In this document: positions 5,479-13,460 of the stretch, piece after piece
Layout: each line of letters starts with the position of its first letter
How positions within the stretch are numbered: the stretch's first letter is position 1
The notes under the pieces: model-generated
Database searches by the model: none
Told to the model about the DNA's origin: nothing
Seen by the model: the letters and a program-made list of their open reading frames with translations, nothing else
Assembly (NCBI GenBank): GCA_016188575.1
Contig: JACPHN010000030.1
Span: forward strand, 1-17,479
Length of the DNA stretch: 17,479 bases
From: Candidatus Schekmanbacteria bacterium
Lineage (GTDB): Bacteria; CSSED10-310; JACPHN01
Direction: 5' to 3'
Program-made: the position numbers and the translations under genes

Positions 5479-6066
5479 CTAGAACCGGCACTCGAGCCGG
5501 GAAGGAGCCGACTTCCTGTCGGCGATGGTGCCTCCCGCGCCGTAGGTCATCGGGCGCTTGAAGCCCGCAAGCGACAGGAAGGTGGAGGCATTGACGAGGA
5601 AGCTGCTGACGAGGGCGGCGTTCTTGTGGCCGGCTCGGGTCGCGGCCCGCGCGGCGGCCAGCGCGGCGTCGCGCGCGGCGAGCAGGAGCTGCGCCTCGTC
5701 GGGGTTCCGGGGTCGCACGGCCTCGGCGACTTGCCCGGGCGAGGGCAGGGCGGCGACGTCTGTGCCGCGGGCGCCGCGGAGCGCCGGCAAGAGATCACGG
5801 AGCCGCATGAGCAGGGCTCGCCGCGCCTCGCGCAGACTCCGGAGTCGCAGCGCGATCGCCTCCATCTCCTTGTTGACAGTGGCGGCGTCGCTCCCTCGCA
5901 TCGACAGCAGGGGTAGCTGGAACTTTTCAGACGCCGCCGCATACTCCTCACCCTGGCGGGCTTCTTCCTGGAGAACGCAAACGAGCGCGTTGACGTGCTC
6001 CAGGGCGACCTTGGCGGAGCCCGCCGCGGCTTGCGCCGCCGGCATGATCGGGTATGGCCGGCTCAT
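5479..6066 (-). CDS. flgN: FlgN-family flagellar export chaperone
   Basis: This 195-residue, Ala/Arg-rich, almost wholly helical protein has the FlgN plan. A first long helix (ALEHVNALVCVLQEEARQGE) leads to a second with KEMEAIALRLRSLREARRAL, followed by further helices (LLLAARDAALAAARAATRAG). FlgN keeps FlgK and FlgL unfolded for export, and the gene lies immediately before those two, 15 bases from flgK. The last 25 residues (GAGGTIADRKSAPSRLECRF) are polar and probably disordered, as in other FlgN proteins whose C-terminus binds the client. Primary sequence in this family is poorly conserved, so the call rests on fold pattern, size and position. ATG 6066 is used; another Met at residue 8 is possible. 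Confidence 0.82.
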   Translation of the reverse strand: MSRPYPIMPAAQAAAGSAKVALEHVNALVCVLQEEARQGEEYAAASEKFQLPLLSMRGSDAATVNKEMEAIALRLRSLREARRALLMRLRDLLPALRGARGTDVAALPSPGQVAEAVRPRNPDEAQLLLAARDAALAAARAATRAGHKNAALVSSFLVNASTFLSLAGFKRPMTYGAGGTIADRKSAPSRLECRF

Positions 6067-6105
6067 GCGCTTTCCTCCCCGGCGCCGGGGCGGCGGCGAT
6101 GGCGA

Positions 6106-6441
6106 TCAGACGACGGTGTCGATAAGCCGACCTTGAGGAACCTCCGGGACGCTACGCCTGACACTATCGTCCGGCGCCGTCTCGGGTTCGTCCGCGGCTG
6201 CCTTGCGCTTGCGCTGGCCGCGCCGGTGATCGCGTTCCCGCCGGTCGTCGTCGGCGCGAATCTGCTGCTGCTCGGAGCGCTCACTCGACTGCACCTGGGT
6301 GAGCGCTTTTTCGTGAGAGTCTTCGCGCTGCACGGCGATAACGGCCTGGCTGTGCTCGCCCTGCGTCGCTTGCTGTTGCTGCAGGCGCTCCGGATAGACC
6401 GAGTGCTGCAGCACGTTTCTTGCCGCGATCGGCTCAACCAT
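6106..6441 (-). CDS. Unknown small polar protein between flgM and flgN
   Basis: This 111-residue ORF begins MVEPIAARNVLQHSVYPERL and is then extremely rich in Gln, Glu, Arg and Ser (QQQQATQGEHSQ, then SSERSEQQQIRADDDRRERD). A long charged coil or disordered chain is likely; there is no signal peptide or membrane segment. I do not recognise a family. It fills the 396-base space between flgM (stop at 6463) and flgN (start at 6066), on the operon strand, with a start 21 bases after the flgM stop and only a weak TAGGGA ribosome-binding site. Without it the operon would have its only large gap, which is the main reason to believe it. Overlapping plus-strand frames exist but lack a context. A flagellar accessory or export role is only a guess from position. 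Confidence 0.6.
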   Translation of the reverse strand: MVEPIAARNVLQHSVYPERLQQQQATQGEHSQAVIAVQREDSHEKALTQVQSSERSEQQQIRADDDRRERDHRRGQRKRKAAADEPETAPDDSVRRSVPEVPQGRLIDTVV

Positions 6442-6462
6442 GATGCGTCCCTAACCGCAGGA

Positions 6463-6774
6463 TCAGGAACCCAGATCGACGCTCTCGTCGAGGAGCTTCC
6501 TTGCCGCCTCACGGCTGGACCCCTCGCCGCGGCGCAGGCTCTCGACCGCTGCCGCCACGCGATCCGCGCGCACGTCCGGCGCGCGCCGAGCTTCCTCCAA
6601 CGCCCCGTGATACTCACGCCCCCGCGGCGAAAGCTCCACGCGGTCCTTGATGTCCCCGAGCTGCCCTGGGCTGGTCTCATTGGTCCGCCCCTTGCTCGGC
6701 TGACGAGCCGTGCGTTGATACGCCTCGACCTGCTTCCGTCCCGGCAGACCGATTTGATCTGACCGTATCTTCAC
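6463..6774 (-). CDS. flgM: FlgM, anti-sigma-28 factor
   Basis: This 103-residue protein carries the typical FlgM halves. A loose N-terminus (MKIRSDQIGLPGRKQVEAYQ) is followed by the family hallmark DRVELSPRGREY, then the sigma-binding helices ARRAPDVRADRVAAAVESLR and AARKLLDES. FlgM binds FliA (sigma-28) until the hook-basal body is complete, then is exported, which frees FliA for late genes. The start is GTG 6774, chosen because the MKI... N-terminus is characteristic. It lies inside the flgJ frame, giving a 98-base overlap. Placing flgM after the rod genes and before flgN-flgK-flgL fits its checkpoint role. Only a weak AAAGGGG precedes it, so translation may depend on coupling to flgJ. Confidence 0.9.
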   Translation of the reverse strand: MKIRSDQIGLPGRKQVEAYQRTARQPSKGRTNETSPGQLGDIKDRVELSPRGREYHGALEEARRAPDVRADRVAAAVESLRRGEGSSREAARKLLDESVDLGS

Positions 6775-7186
6775 TGTCGTTTTGCCCCTTTATGGCGACT
6801 TCCCGATGTCTCCCCATTCTACTCATCGGCGCATTTCCCTCGCTACTTGAGCCCGGCTCCGCTGCCCGCCCCCACCGCTCCAGAAGCTGCCGCGCGACCC
6901 CCAGTTTTCCCTTTTCCGCAAGCTGCGCCCCCAGCGCCTGATCCAGGTGCTCCTGAAACATCTCGGGATAGTCCCCCTCGCCGAAAGTCCCTCCCGAAAA
7001 GGCGGCTTCCCGCATCGTCCGCATCAACGCCGTCGCAAACAGACTCTCGAAGCTCTTCGCGATCTCTTCCTGCGAGGGTTCCTGACCGGCACTTTTTGCC
7101 GGGCTGCCGCTCCCGCGCGTCTCCGCGGCCCGGCTCCGGGCCAGCGCCGACAGGCGGTCGAGCGCTCCACCAAGCGTAACGTCCAT
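6677..7186 (-). CDS. flgJ: FlgJ-type rod-binding protein (no muramidase domain)
   Basis: The first 115 residues hold the rod-binding domain (PF10135 type). EIAKSFESLFATALMRTMREAAF is followed by the GEGDYPEMFQEHLDQALGAQ helix region and then KGKLGVARQLLERW. In enterobacteria this domain is fused to a peptidoglycan hydrolase; here, as in many deltaproteobacteria, only the rod-cap part is present. It acts as a periplasmic scaffold for rod assembly. Odd: homology ends near residue 115, yet the frame stays open for a further 55 polar residues (to DQ, stop at 6677) and runs 98 bases into flgM. Either the tail is genuine but disordered, or an original stop was lost. The ATG at 7186 lies 14 bases after the flgI stop, in the normal position. 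Confidence 0.88.
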   Translation of the reverse strand: MDVTLGGALDRLSALARSRAAETRGSGSPAKSAGQEPSQEEIAKSFESLFATALMRTMREAAFSGGTFGEGDYPEMFQEHLDQALGAQLAEKGKLGVARQLLERWGRAAEPGSSSEGNAPMSRMGRHREVAIKGQNDSEDTVRSNRSAGTEAGRGVSTHGSSAEQGADQ

Positions 7187-7200
7187 CGCTGCGATCTCCT

Positions 7201-8376
7201 TTACATCATCACGAGCTCAGCGTGGAGCGCACCAGCTTCACGCATCGCCTGCAGGATCGCCACCAGGTCTCTGGGGGTCACACCAAGTGAATTCAAAGCG
7301 CGTACCACCTTGTCAATCGTCACGGCCTCGTCCATCAGCAGCATTTTTGTGCGCTCCTCCGTCGCCGCCACGCTGGCATTGGGCGTGATCACCGTCTGCC
7401 CCGTGCTCAGCGGCGCGGGTTGGGAGACACCGAGCTCGGTCGCGATCTGGATGCTGAGATTGCCGTGCGCTACCGCGACCGGCGAGAGCCGCACGTTTTC
7501 GCCCACGACGACCGTCCCGGTGCGTTCGTTCAACACGATTCTCGCGATCGCCGACTGTCCGATCTGCAGATTTTCGATCTGCGCATACAGCTCGACGATC
7601 TTGCCGCGGTACGCCTCCGGGACCTCGAATACGACCGTTCGCGCATCTCTGGCCTGCGCGGCGGTTCCGGGCACGCTTTGCAGGATGGCGCCGGCGAGCC
7701 GCGCGGCGGTCGTGAAATCCTCCTGATGCAGGATGAGCTGGAGCTTGTCGGCGTACGTCAGGTCGACGGGAACTTCGCGCTCCACCGTCGCGCCGCTCGG
7801 CACTTTCCCCACCGTCGGGTGATTCTTCTGGATGGTGGTGCCGCCACCGCCACCGCCCTGGCTGCCGCCGATAAAGCCGCCAATCGACAGCGGTCCTTGC
7901 GCGAGCGCATACACTTGCCCGTCGGGCCCGGTCAGCGGGGTCTGAATCAGCGTGCCACCCTGCAAACTTTGCGCATCGCCAATCGAGGAGACCGTCACGT
8001 CGATTCTGCTGCCGACGCGCGCAAACGGCGGGAGCTGTCCGGTGACGAGCACCGCCGCGACGTTCTTGGCACGAACCTGACGCAGCGTTGCCGGATCGAT
8101 GCTGACACCGATCCGCTCCAGCATGTTCATGAGCGACTGCACCGTAAACTGAATGTTGTTCGGGTTATCGCCCGTACTCTGCAGGCCGACGACCAGGCCA
8201 TACCCGATGAGCTGGTTGGACCGCACCCCTTTCAGTTGCGCGATATCCTTGACGCGGACGCTGGTTTCGGCGGCCGCGGCCGGCTCCGGCCCGCCGGTCA
8301 CGCCACCGGCGAACGCGGCCAGTGCTGCCAGCGCCGCCAGCACGGACATCTTCATGGACCCGCTTATTCGCACCAT
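7201..8376 (-). CDS. flgI: FlgI, flagellar P-ring protein precursor
   Basis: This 391-residue protein starts with a Sec signal peptide (hydrophobic VLAALAALAAFAGGVTGG, cleavage near AAAA-ET). It then has the FlgI signature VRVKDIAQLKGVRSNQLIGY and GLVVGLQSTGDNPNN, continues with LPPFARVGSRIDVTVSSIGD and SLQGGTLIQTPL, and ends in the conserved TIDKVVRALNSLGVTPRDL and ILQAMREAGALHAELVMM. FlgI forms the ring around the rod in the peptidoglycan layer. A Gly-rich insert (GGSQGGGGGG) sits in the middle. The start ATG 8376 has AAGGGAG eight bases upstream, 30 bases after flgH. Both termini match the family fully. It needs FlgA, encoded two genes upstream, for assembly. Confidence 0.97.
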   Translation of the reverse strand: MVRISGSMKMSVLAALAALAAFAGGVTGGPEPAAAAETSVRVKDIAQLKGVRSNQLIGYGLVVGLQSTGDNPNNIQFTVQSLMNMLERIGVSIDPATLRQVRAKNVAAVLVTGQLPPFARVGSRIDVTVSSIGDAQSLQGGTLIQTPLTGPDGQVYALAQGPLSIGGFIGGSQGGGGGGTTIQKNHPTVGKVPSGATVEREVPVDLTYADKLQLILHQEDFTTAARLAGAILQSVPGTAAQARDARTVVFEVPEAYRGKIVELYAQIENLQIGQSAIARIVLNERTGTVVVGENVRLSPVAVAHGNLSIQIATELGVSQPAPLSTGQTVITPNASVAATEERTKMLLMDEAVTIDKVVRALNSLGVTPRDLVAILQAMREAGALHAELVMM

Positions 8377-8406
8377 CGCCGCTGCTCCCTTGGGATCGCC
8401 GGCCGC

Positions 8407-9213
8407 CTAGAACGGCCAGATCCAGTTCATGAAACGCGCGAACCACCCTTGATACTGGTTCTGCCCAACCGACCCCCGACCTCCATAGCGGACCTGGAAG
8501 TCAGCGATCGCCGTGGAGGAAATGATGTTGTTGAAGCTGATATCCTTGGGTCGCACGATCCCGGTGACGAAAATCGTCTGTTTTTCGCTGTTGATGACGA
8601 TCTCGCGCCGCCCCTCTATGATCAGATTGTTGTTTGGCAGCACTTCACGCACCCGCGCCGCGACGGTCGTCACCAAGCTGCCTTCGCGCGTGGTCTCACC
8701 GGACCCGTCGTAGGCGTTGGAGTAATCCGTCGCGAGCATCGCCCCGGGGTTGAAGCCCGAGGTCACGCGGTTGGCAAGCTCTCCCTCGATGCCGAACAGG
8801 GTCGTGGCGCCCGCCTTGGTAGCCGACGTCCGCGAGCCCTTGGTCGTCGCCTTGTTCGACGCCGTGGCCGCTTCGACCACGTTGACGGTGACGATATCGT
8901 TGACCCGCCGGGCCTTGTGGTCCAGGAACATGTAGGAGTTCGCCTTGGCGGGAGACCACAAGGAGGCCTCGGGGAAGTCCATCGGATCGGAGCTCCCGGG
9001 ATTTTGCAGCTCGCTGTCCTCGTAAAACTTCGGCGCGGCCTCCACGGGCGGCTCGGCGGCGCTCCTGCGGGCACAGCCCGCGCTGTTCAATGCGAACGCC
9101 CCGGCCATGACCAGTCCGAGCGCCATGAGCGCGGTCGCCGGCCGCGCTGGCGGCCCCGACGCGGAGCGCTCTGCGAGGCGCCGACTCGCCTGGGTGGCGT
9201 GCTTTTTTCCCAT
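8407..9213 (-). CDS. flgH: FlgH, flagellar L-ring lipoprotein
   Basis: This 268-residue protein has a signal sequence ending in a lipobox-like LNSAGC (Cys near residue 47), which would anchor it to the outer membrane. The mature part shows the FlgH motifs ARRVNDIVTVNVVEAATASN, TDYSNAYDGSGETTR, LVTTVAARVREVLPNNNLII, EGRREIVINSEKQTIFVTGI, VRPKDISFNNIISSTAIADF and the end QYQGWFARFMNWIWPF. FlgH forms the ring that lets the rod pass the outer membrane, so it marks a diderm host. The N-terminus before the hydrophobic core is long (about 27 residues, basic), so a later start such as Met 30 is possible. It lies between flgA and flgI in the standard order. Confidence 0.96.
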   Translation of the reverse strand: MGKKHATQASRRLAERSASGPPARPATALMALGLVMAGAFALNSAGCARRSAAEPPVEAAPKFYEDSELQNPGSSDPMDFPEASLWSPAKANSYMFLDHKARRVNDIVTVNVVEAATASNKATTKGSRTSATKAGATTLFGIEGELANRVTSGFNPGAMLATDYSNAYDGSGETTREGSLVTTVAARVREVLPNNNLIIEGRREIVINSEKQTIFVTGIVRPKDISFNNIISSTAIADFQVRYGGRGSVGQNQYQGWFARFMNWIWPF

Positions 9214-9222
9214 CTCAAAACC

Positions 9223-10473
9223 TCACAGTGAAAGGTCGATCAGACCGTTTTTCTCACCTGTTATCTTGACAGCGAGCACCTTGCCGGAGGCGGGGTTGAT
9301 CGCGCGAATGAGGTCACCCACGGATCCGGATTGCTGCGCCTGCACCTGCAGAGCGATCGTCAGCGCGCCGTCCACGTAGACCGCCTTGATCATCTCGCCC
9401 CGCTCGACCGTTCGCGGTGCCGCCAGCATGCTATCCACCAGGGTGTGGCCCGGCTGCAGCACCCCGGTGGCGACGCGCTGGCCGATCGCGGCGACGGTCG
9501 CCACCGCTCCGGCCGGAACCCGCGCGAGATCGCCGTAGGCTACTTCGACGTCCGCCGCGCCGACGGGCTCGCCGCGGTCGATGCGTCGCCTGAGCTTGAG
9601 GATCGGCCCGAGGCGCTCCAGGCGAACCTGCGCGTGCTCGCGGCGAGCGATGAGTCCATCAATGGAGTATTCGAGCTCGAGGACCACAGGACCGGACTTG
9701 CGCTGCGCCGCCGCCGACTCGCCTCCGCGGAGCGCGACGTTGAGCGCCAGAACGCCAGCCGGGAGCATCACGTCACGGGGACATTGCAGCTCGCGCAACC
9801 TCACGAGGTCCCGATTTTCGCCGCCGCCGGAGGTGGCCGCGCCGGGCGTGCCGGCCTCCTCTTCGCCGCGCCGATCAAGACCGGCGACCGCCTCCTTGCC
9901 AAACTTTTTCGTCAGGAACGCCTTGACCCTCGCGCTGGTCCAGTCGCGCGGCACGGTTTGCGACTTGCGCTCGATCTTGACGGTTTCCGCGCCGCCGATC
10001 TCGATCTTGTCGAGCGGCAAGCCCACCTTTCGCATCGCGAGCACGACGCTCTCGCTGTTCACGGCGCGGACGAGCCCAGGACCGGGAGCGTGCCCGAGAT
10101 CGAGGCCGTCCAACCGCTCGGCGATGGCGGGATCGGTCGCCTCGAGCTCGGCGATTTGCCCCAGGCTGATCTCGGGCGTAGCCACGCGCACGCCGTCGCG
10201 CAGCACCACCCGAGCGACCTTGCCGGCGCCGATCCACCCGAGCGACGCCACCTCCACGACTCCAGCAGACAGCTCCGGCGCCGCGGGCCGGGCGGCGGCT
10301 GGCGCTGACTCTTCGACCGCGGATTCGTCGACCTGCGCGGCGACCTCCATCGCCATCCCGATCGCCGCAACCGCGACCGCGACCGCAACCGCGGCCGCGG
10401 CCGCCGGCACGCGCCGCAGCGCTTTTCTCACCATCTTCCAACGACCACCGCTGCAACTCGCTCGCATTCTCAT
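9223..10473 (-). CDS. flgA: FlgA, P-ring assembly chaperone, long form
   Basis: The C-terminal about 130 residues are the FlgA SAF-type module: LKLRRRIDRGEPVGAADVEV, VATVAAIGQRVATGVLQPGH, LVDSMLAAPRTVERGEMIKA, and the closing PASGKVLAVKITGEKNG. FlgA is a periplasmic chaperone needed to build the P-ring from FlgI. At 416 residues it is well above the roughly 220-260 usual length. The extra N-terminus has a hydrophobic Ala/Val export segment (residues 23-45), an Ala/Pro/Glu linker and a region ISLGQIAELEATDPAIAERL, which may be an extra SAF/SLBP-like domain. A second insert (EEEAGTPGAATSGGGENRD) separates the halves. Start choice is unsure: Met 1, Met 3 (10467) or Met 14 (10434) could serve, and the last gives a better signal peptide. 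It begins four bases after the flgG stop. Confidence 0.9.
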   Translation of the reverse strand: MRMRASCSGGRWKMVRKALRRVPAAAAAVAVAVAVAAIGMAMEVAAQVDESAVEESAPAAARPAAPELSAGVVEVASLGWIGAGKVARVVLRDGVRVATPEISLGQIAELEATDPAIAERLDGLDLGHAPGPGLVRAVNSESVVLAMRKVGLPLDKIEIGGAETVKIERKSQTVPRDWTSARVKAFLTKKFGKEAVAGLDRRGEEEAGTPGAATSGGGENRDLVRLRELQCPRDVMLPAGVLALNVALRGGESAAAQRKSGPVVLELEYSIDGLIARREHAQVRLERLGPILKLRRRIDRGEPVGAADVEVAYGDLARVPAGAVATVAAIGQRVATGVLQPGHTLVDSMLAAPRTVERGEMIKAVYVDGALTIALQVQAQQSGSVGDLIRAINPASGKVLAVKITGEKNGLIDLSL

Positions 10474-10477
10474 CCCC

Positions 10478-11266
10478 TTACGGCCTTAGCCCGTTGACCT
10501 GCTGCAGCATGTCATCGCTGGTCTTGATCACCTTTGAGTTTGCTTCGTAGGCGCGCTGGCCGACGATCATGCTCACCATTTCCTCGACGAGGTCGACATT
10601 GGACATTTCCAGGAAGCCCTGAGCGATGGTGCCGAGCCCGCTCTGACCCGGGGTCCCCGTGGTGGCCGGGCCCGACGCGGCGGTCTCCCCATACAGGTTT
10701 CGCCCCAGGGATTTCAGGCCCGCCGGATTGACGAAGTTGGCGAGCTGGATGGTTCCGACCTCGCTCGCCTCTGCCTGTCCCGCCTGGGTCACGCTCACGG
10801 TCCCGTCCGTACCAAACGTCACGGTCAGCGCGTCGGACGGGATCGTGATGGCCGGATCGAGAGCATAGCCGTCACCCGTGATGACCTGCCCCGAAGCATC
10901 CTTCTTGAAGTCACCGGCACGCGTGTACGCGGTATCGCCGTTCGGCAACGTGATCGCGAAGAACCCCTCGCCCTCGATGACCAGGTCGAGCGGGTTGCTG
11001 GTCTGCTTGAAATCGCCCTGGCTGAAGATCTTGTAGATCGAGACCGGGCGCGTGCCGAGCCCGACTTCGATACCGACCGGGATCTCCTGCCCGGCGCTCG
11101 CGGAAGCGCCTGGGGCGCGCAGCGTCTGGTAGAGGAGATCCTGGAAGTCGGCTCGACCCTTCTTGAATGACGTCGTGTTGACGTTGGCGATGTTGTTGGC
11201 GATGCTGTCGAGGTTGAGCTGCTGCGCCGACATTCCCGACGCGGCCGTCCACAGGGAGCGAATCAT
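10478..11266 (-). CDS. flgG: FlgG, distal rod protein
   Basis: This 262-residue protein opens with [20 protein letters not shown] and [20 protein letters not shown], the rod/hook N-terminal motif with the FlgG-specific [14 protein letters not shown]. It closes with [20 protein letters not shown] and [20 protein letters not shown]. These paired terminal helices are the signature of the distal rod protein, which forms the driveshaft that crosses the rings. Length is exactly typical. It follows flgF by 21 bases, and flgA follows it by only four bases, so the set is transcribed as one unit. Nothing unusual is seen in the sequence. Confidence 0.97.
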   Translation of the reverse strand: MIRSLWTAASGMSAQQLNLDSIANNIANVNTTSFKKGRADFQDLLYQTLRAPGASASAGQEIPVGIEVGLGTRPVSIYKIFSQGDFKQTSNPLDLVIEGEGFFAITLPNGDTAYTRAGDFKKDASGQVITGDGYALDPAITIPSDALTVTFGTDGTVSVTQAGQAEASEVGTIQLANFVNPAGLKSLGRNLYGETAASGPATTGTPGQSGLGTIAQGFLEMSNVDLVEEMVSMIVGQRAYEANSKVIKTSDDMLQQVNGLRP

Positions 11267-11287
11267 GGGGTTACCCTCCGATACGGC

Positions 11288-12076
11288 TCAGGCGATGCTG
11301 CCGAGCTCGGTTGCCGCCTTGCGGTCCATGTCATTGGCGATCGAAACGACGATTTTCTGATAGCTTTCAAACGCGCGCTGGCTCTCGATCATCTCCGCCA
11401 TCTCCCGAAGGATATTGACGTTCGAACCCTCCAGATGACCCTGCCGGACGCGCGAAACCGTGGCTTCTCCGGAATCGTCCGCGCGCACCGGCGCGAACAG
11501 CGCGTCACCGACCTTGCGCAGGCGCGCCTGCGCCTGTGGGAAATCGCGCAGGCCGAGCTGACCCAGTTCCTGCTCGCCGCGGAAAATTCTGCCGGCCTCG
11601 TCGATGACGATCGGGCCGCCGGTGTCGTTGCTTCGCCCGCCGGCGGCACCGCCCGCAGCGAGATCGATGCGCATGGTGTTGCCGTTCGGATCGAGAGCAG
11701 CCAGGCCGCTGGCGTTGACCAGCGTGCCGTCGCCAGCGAGGCGGAAGCCGCCATCGCGGGTGTACTTCACGCCTCCTGGGGTGCCGACCATGAAGTAGCC
11801 GTCCCCCTCGACCGCGACGTCGAATGGATTGCCGGTCTGCCGAAGCGACCCCGACAGCGGGTCGAAGCGCGTGCCTGCGGCCAGCGTCTGGTCGTTCGCA
11901 CGGATTGGCGCATCGCCGTGCGGTGCCCGGGCCATGGCGCCGCGCACGAGCTCGAAAAAGGTCCGGTCCGTCTTGAAGCCGGCGGTGTCGGCGTTGGCGA
12001 TGTTGTTGGCGATGACCTGCAGGCGCTGATACTCGGCGATCATGCCTGACGTCGCGGTGTACAGGCCGCTGTCCAT
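11288..12076 (-). CDS. flgF: FlgF, proximal rod protein
   Basis: This 262-residue protein reads MDSGLYTATSGMIAEYQRLQ then VIANNIANADTAGFKTDRTF at the N-terminus, the FlgF form of the rod motif. At the C-terminus it has VRQGHLEGSNVNILREMAEM and IESQRAFESYQKIVVSIAND. Central landmarks are GNPFDVAVEGDGYFMV and GVKYTRDGGFRLAGDG. FlgF, with FlgB and FlgC, builds the proximal rod (those two are not in this window). The ATG overlaps the stop of the upstream Ig-like gene (TGATG), and its ribosome-binding site (GAGGAGG) lies inside that gene, so translation of the two is probably coupled. It is the first recognisable flagellar gene of the operon. Confidence 0.97.
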   Translation of the reverse strand: MDSGLYTATSGMIAEYQRLQVIANNIANADTAGFKTDRTFFELVRGAMARAPHGDAPIRANDQTLAAGTRFDPLSGSLRQTGNPFDVAVEGDGYFMVGTPGGVKYTRDGGFRLAGDGTLVNASGLAALDPNGNTMRIDLAAGGAAGGRSNDTGGPIVIDEAGRIFRGEQELGQLGLRDFPQAQARLRKVGDALFAPVRADDSGEATVSRVRQGHLEGSNVNILREMAEMIESQRAFESYQKIVVSIANDMDRKAATELGSIA

Positions 12077-13266
12077 CAGTAAACCTCCTCGGTCGCCGAG
12101 CGCGAGATCGGCGTTGGTGTAAATGGGGTCGGAGTATGGGTAGCCGTCGGCGTCGCCGTCGGCCCGATGATTTCGACCTGGATCGTGGCCGTCACGCCGC
12201 TGACGTAGACGGTGATTTCCGCGGTGCCCGCCTTGACGGGAGCGGTGTACGTGGCCTTGGCGAGGCCGTCGGTGGTCGTGGCCGAGCTCGTGATCGTGCC
12301 GAGATTGGTGATGAAGCTGACCACGCGCCCGTCGGCGATGAGGTTGCCTGAAAGGCCGCGCACCGTGGCCCAGACGACGGACTGGGAGACGCCATCGGGA
12401 GACAGCACGTCGGGCACGACCAGCAGCTCGATGCTGCCCACGCCCTCGTCGTCACCGGGGGTCGGCGTCATGGTGATCGTGGGCGTGGGCGTGCGCGTGG
12501 GCGTGATCGTGCGCGTCGCCGTCGGAGTCGCGGTGTACTTGGGCAACGGCGAAAAGGTCAGATAGGTCGAGGCAGTGATGCTCTTGGCAATGGCGGTGAC
12601 GACCACGTTTCCTGCCGTGGTGCCTGCGGTCAGCACCGCCGTCGCCACGCCATCGGCCGTCGTCGCGGAGCTGGTGATAGCGCCGAGCGACGTCGAAAAC
12701 AGAACCGTCACGCCATCGGTCATGGGTTGCCCGGCAGTGTCGTCGACCTGCGCCCAGATGGCTGATGTGGACACCCCGTCCGCGGGCAAGCGACTGGGAT
12801 TGGCGGTAACCAGGATGCTGCCGATTTCCGGGGTGGTCGTCCCGGTGATTTCGATTTCCTTCCAGGCGCGCACCGCCCCCGAGGTCGCAGTGACCACGGC
12901 TGTCCCCTGGTCGGCACCGCTGGTGAGCGTCGTGCGCGCGATGCCGATCTTCGTCAGCGCCGAAACCGGATTGAGGGTTCCGAGCGAGGTCGTGAAGTAC
13001 ACCTGGGTGTCGTCGGCTACGGCGTTTCCACTATTGTCGGTCACCACCACCTCGATCGCCGATGAGCCGCCGCCGGCGGCGATCTGCGGAGGGTCTACCG
13101 TCAAGACGATGACAGCCGGGTCCGCCGCCGACACCGTCACGTCGCTTTGACAGGAGAGTTGCAGGGCCGACAGGCCGGACAGGATCGCGATGGTGATCGC
13201 GGCGAACGCCAGCGACAGCGCCAGCGGAAACGCGTTTCGCGCGGGGCGGGGGACTTGCGTGACCAC
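12076..13266 (-). CDS. Secreted Ig-like (Big/invasin-type) repeat protein heading the flagellar operon
   Basis: From GTG 13266 the 396-residue protein has a hydrophobic export segment (FPLALSLAFAAITIAILSGL) followed by SCQSDV. A Cys follows the hydrophobic core, but the lipobox is not canonical. Then come three Ig-like repeats of about 90 residues each, with the Big_1-type pattern VxANPSxLPADGVS...VxFxTSLGxITSSATTxDGxA...VTAxxxS. Thr/Pro linkers (TPTRTPTPTITMTPTP) sit before the third repeat and at the C-terminus. Such repeats usually make rigid extracellular or periplasmic stalks. The frame extends upstream to 13635, but that part crosses a sigma-54-like promoter and a dispersed repeat, so GTG 13266 with AAGGAAG eight bases before it is preferred. 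Its stop overlaps the flgF ATG. A flagellar role is inferred only from position. Confidence 0.8.
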   Translation of the reverse strand: MVTQVPRPARNAFPLALSLAFAAITIAILSGLSALQLSCQSDVTVSAADPAVIVLTVDPPQIAAGGGSSAIEVVVTDNSGNAVADDTQVYFTTSLGTLNPVSALTKIGIARTTLTSGADQGTAVVTATSGAVRAWKEIEITGTTTPEIGSILVTANPSRLPADGVSTSAIWAQVDDTAGQPMTDGVTVLFSTSLGAITSSATTADGVATAVLTAGTTAGNVVVTAIAKSITASTYLTFSPLPKYTATPTATRTITPTRTPTPTITMTPTPGDDEGVGSIELLVVPDVLSPDGVSQSVVWATVRGLSGNLIADGRVVSFITNLGTITSSATTTDGLAKATYTAPVKAGTAEITVYVSGVTATIQVEIIGPTATPTATHTPTPFTPTPISRSATEEVY

Positions 13267-13326
13267 CGGAGTGACTTCCTTTCGAGGGCTGGGAGCGCTT
13301 GGATTCGTACTCACGTCGATATTCGG

Positions 13327-13344
13327 ATGCACGTTGCGTGCCAA
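13327..13344 (-). promoter_or_regulatory. Sigma-54 (-24/-12) promoter for the flagellar operon
   Basis: On the minus strand TTGGCACG-CAAC-GTGCAT matches the sigma-54 consensus YTGGCACG-N4-TTGCW at all positions but one. The invariant GG (13342-13341) and GC (13330-13329) are ten bases apart. Transcription would start near 13317, about 50 bases before GTG 13266. Sigma-54 with an enhancer-binding protein such as FlrC or FlgR commonly drives rod and ring genes in polar flagellates. Its position excludes start codons further upstream. Confidence 0.75.
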
Positions 13345-13355
13345 GATGAGATGGT

Positions 13356-13460
13356 GACCTGACTCCCCCGCCTGCGCGGCGCCGGCGCGACGACGCCCTC
13401 TTCGTCCCTCCCCCCGCCTGCGGGGGGAAGTGAGGTGGGGGGCTTCGTGAAGCGCCTTCC
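13356..13460 (-). repeat. Dispersed intergenic repeat, copy 1
   Basis: On the minus strand it reads GGAAGGCGCTTCACGAAG, then a C-rich CCTCACTTCCCCCCGC run, the complementary GCGGGGGG, and an end with GCAGGCGGGGGAGTCAGG. A diverged copy in the plus direction lies at 15628-15732. The central CCCCCCGC/GCGGGGGG forms a strong hairpin. It sits upstream of the sigma-54-like promoter and codes for nothing convincing. Confidence 0.55.

Noticed and set aside
7420-9231. 603-codon plus-strand frame opposite flgI and flgH
   Set aside because: Both flgI and flgH are certain on the other strand; the frame is Arg/His/Asp-rich, a usual high-GC antisense artefact.
9331-10308. 325-codon plus-strand frame opposite flgA
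   Set aside because: Antisense to flgA, no family motif.
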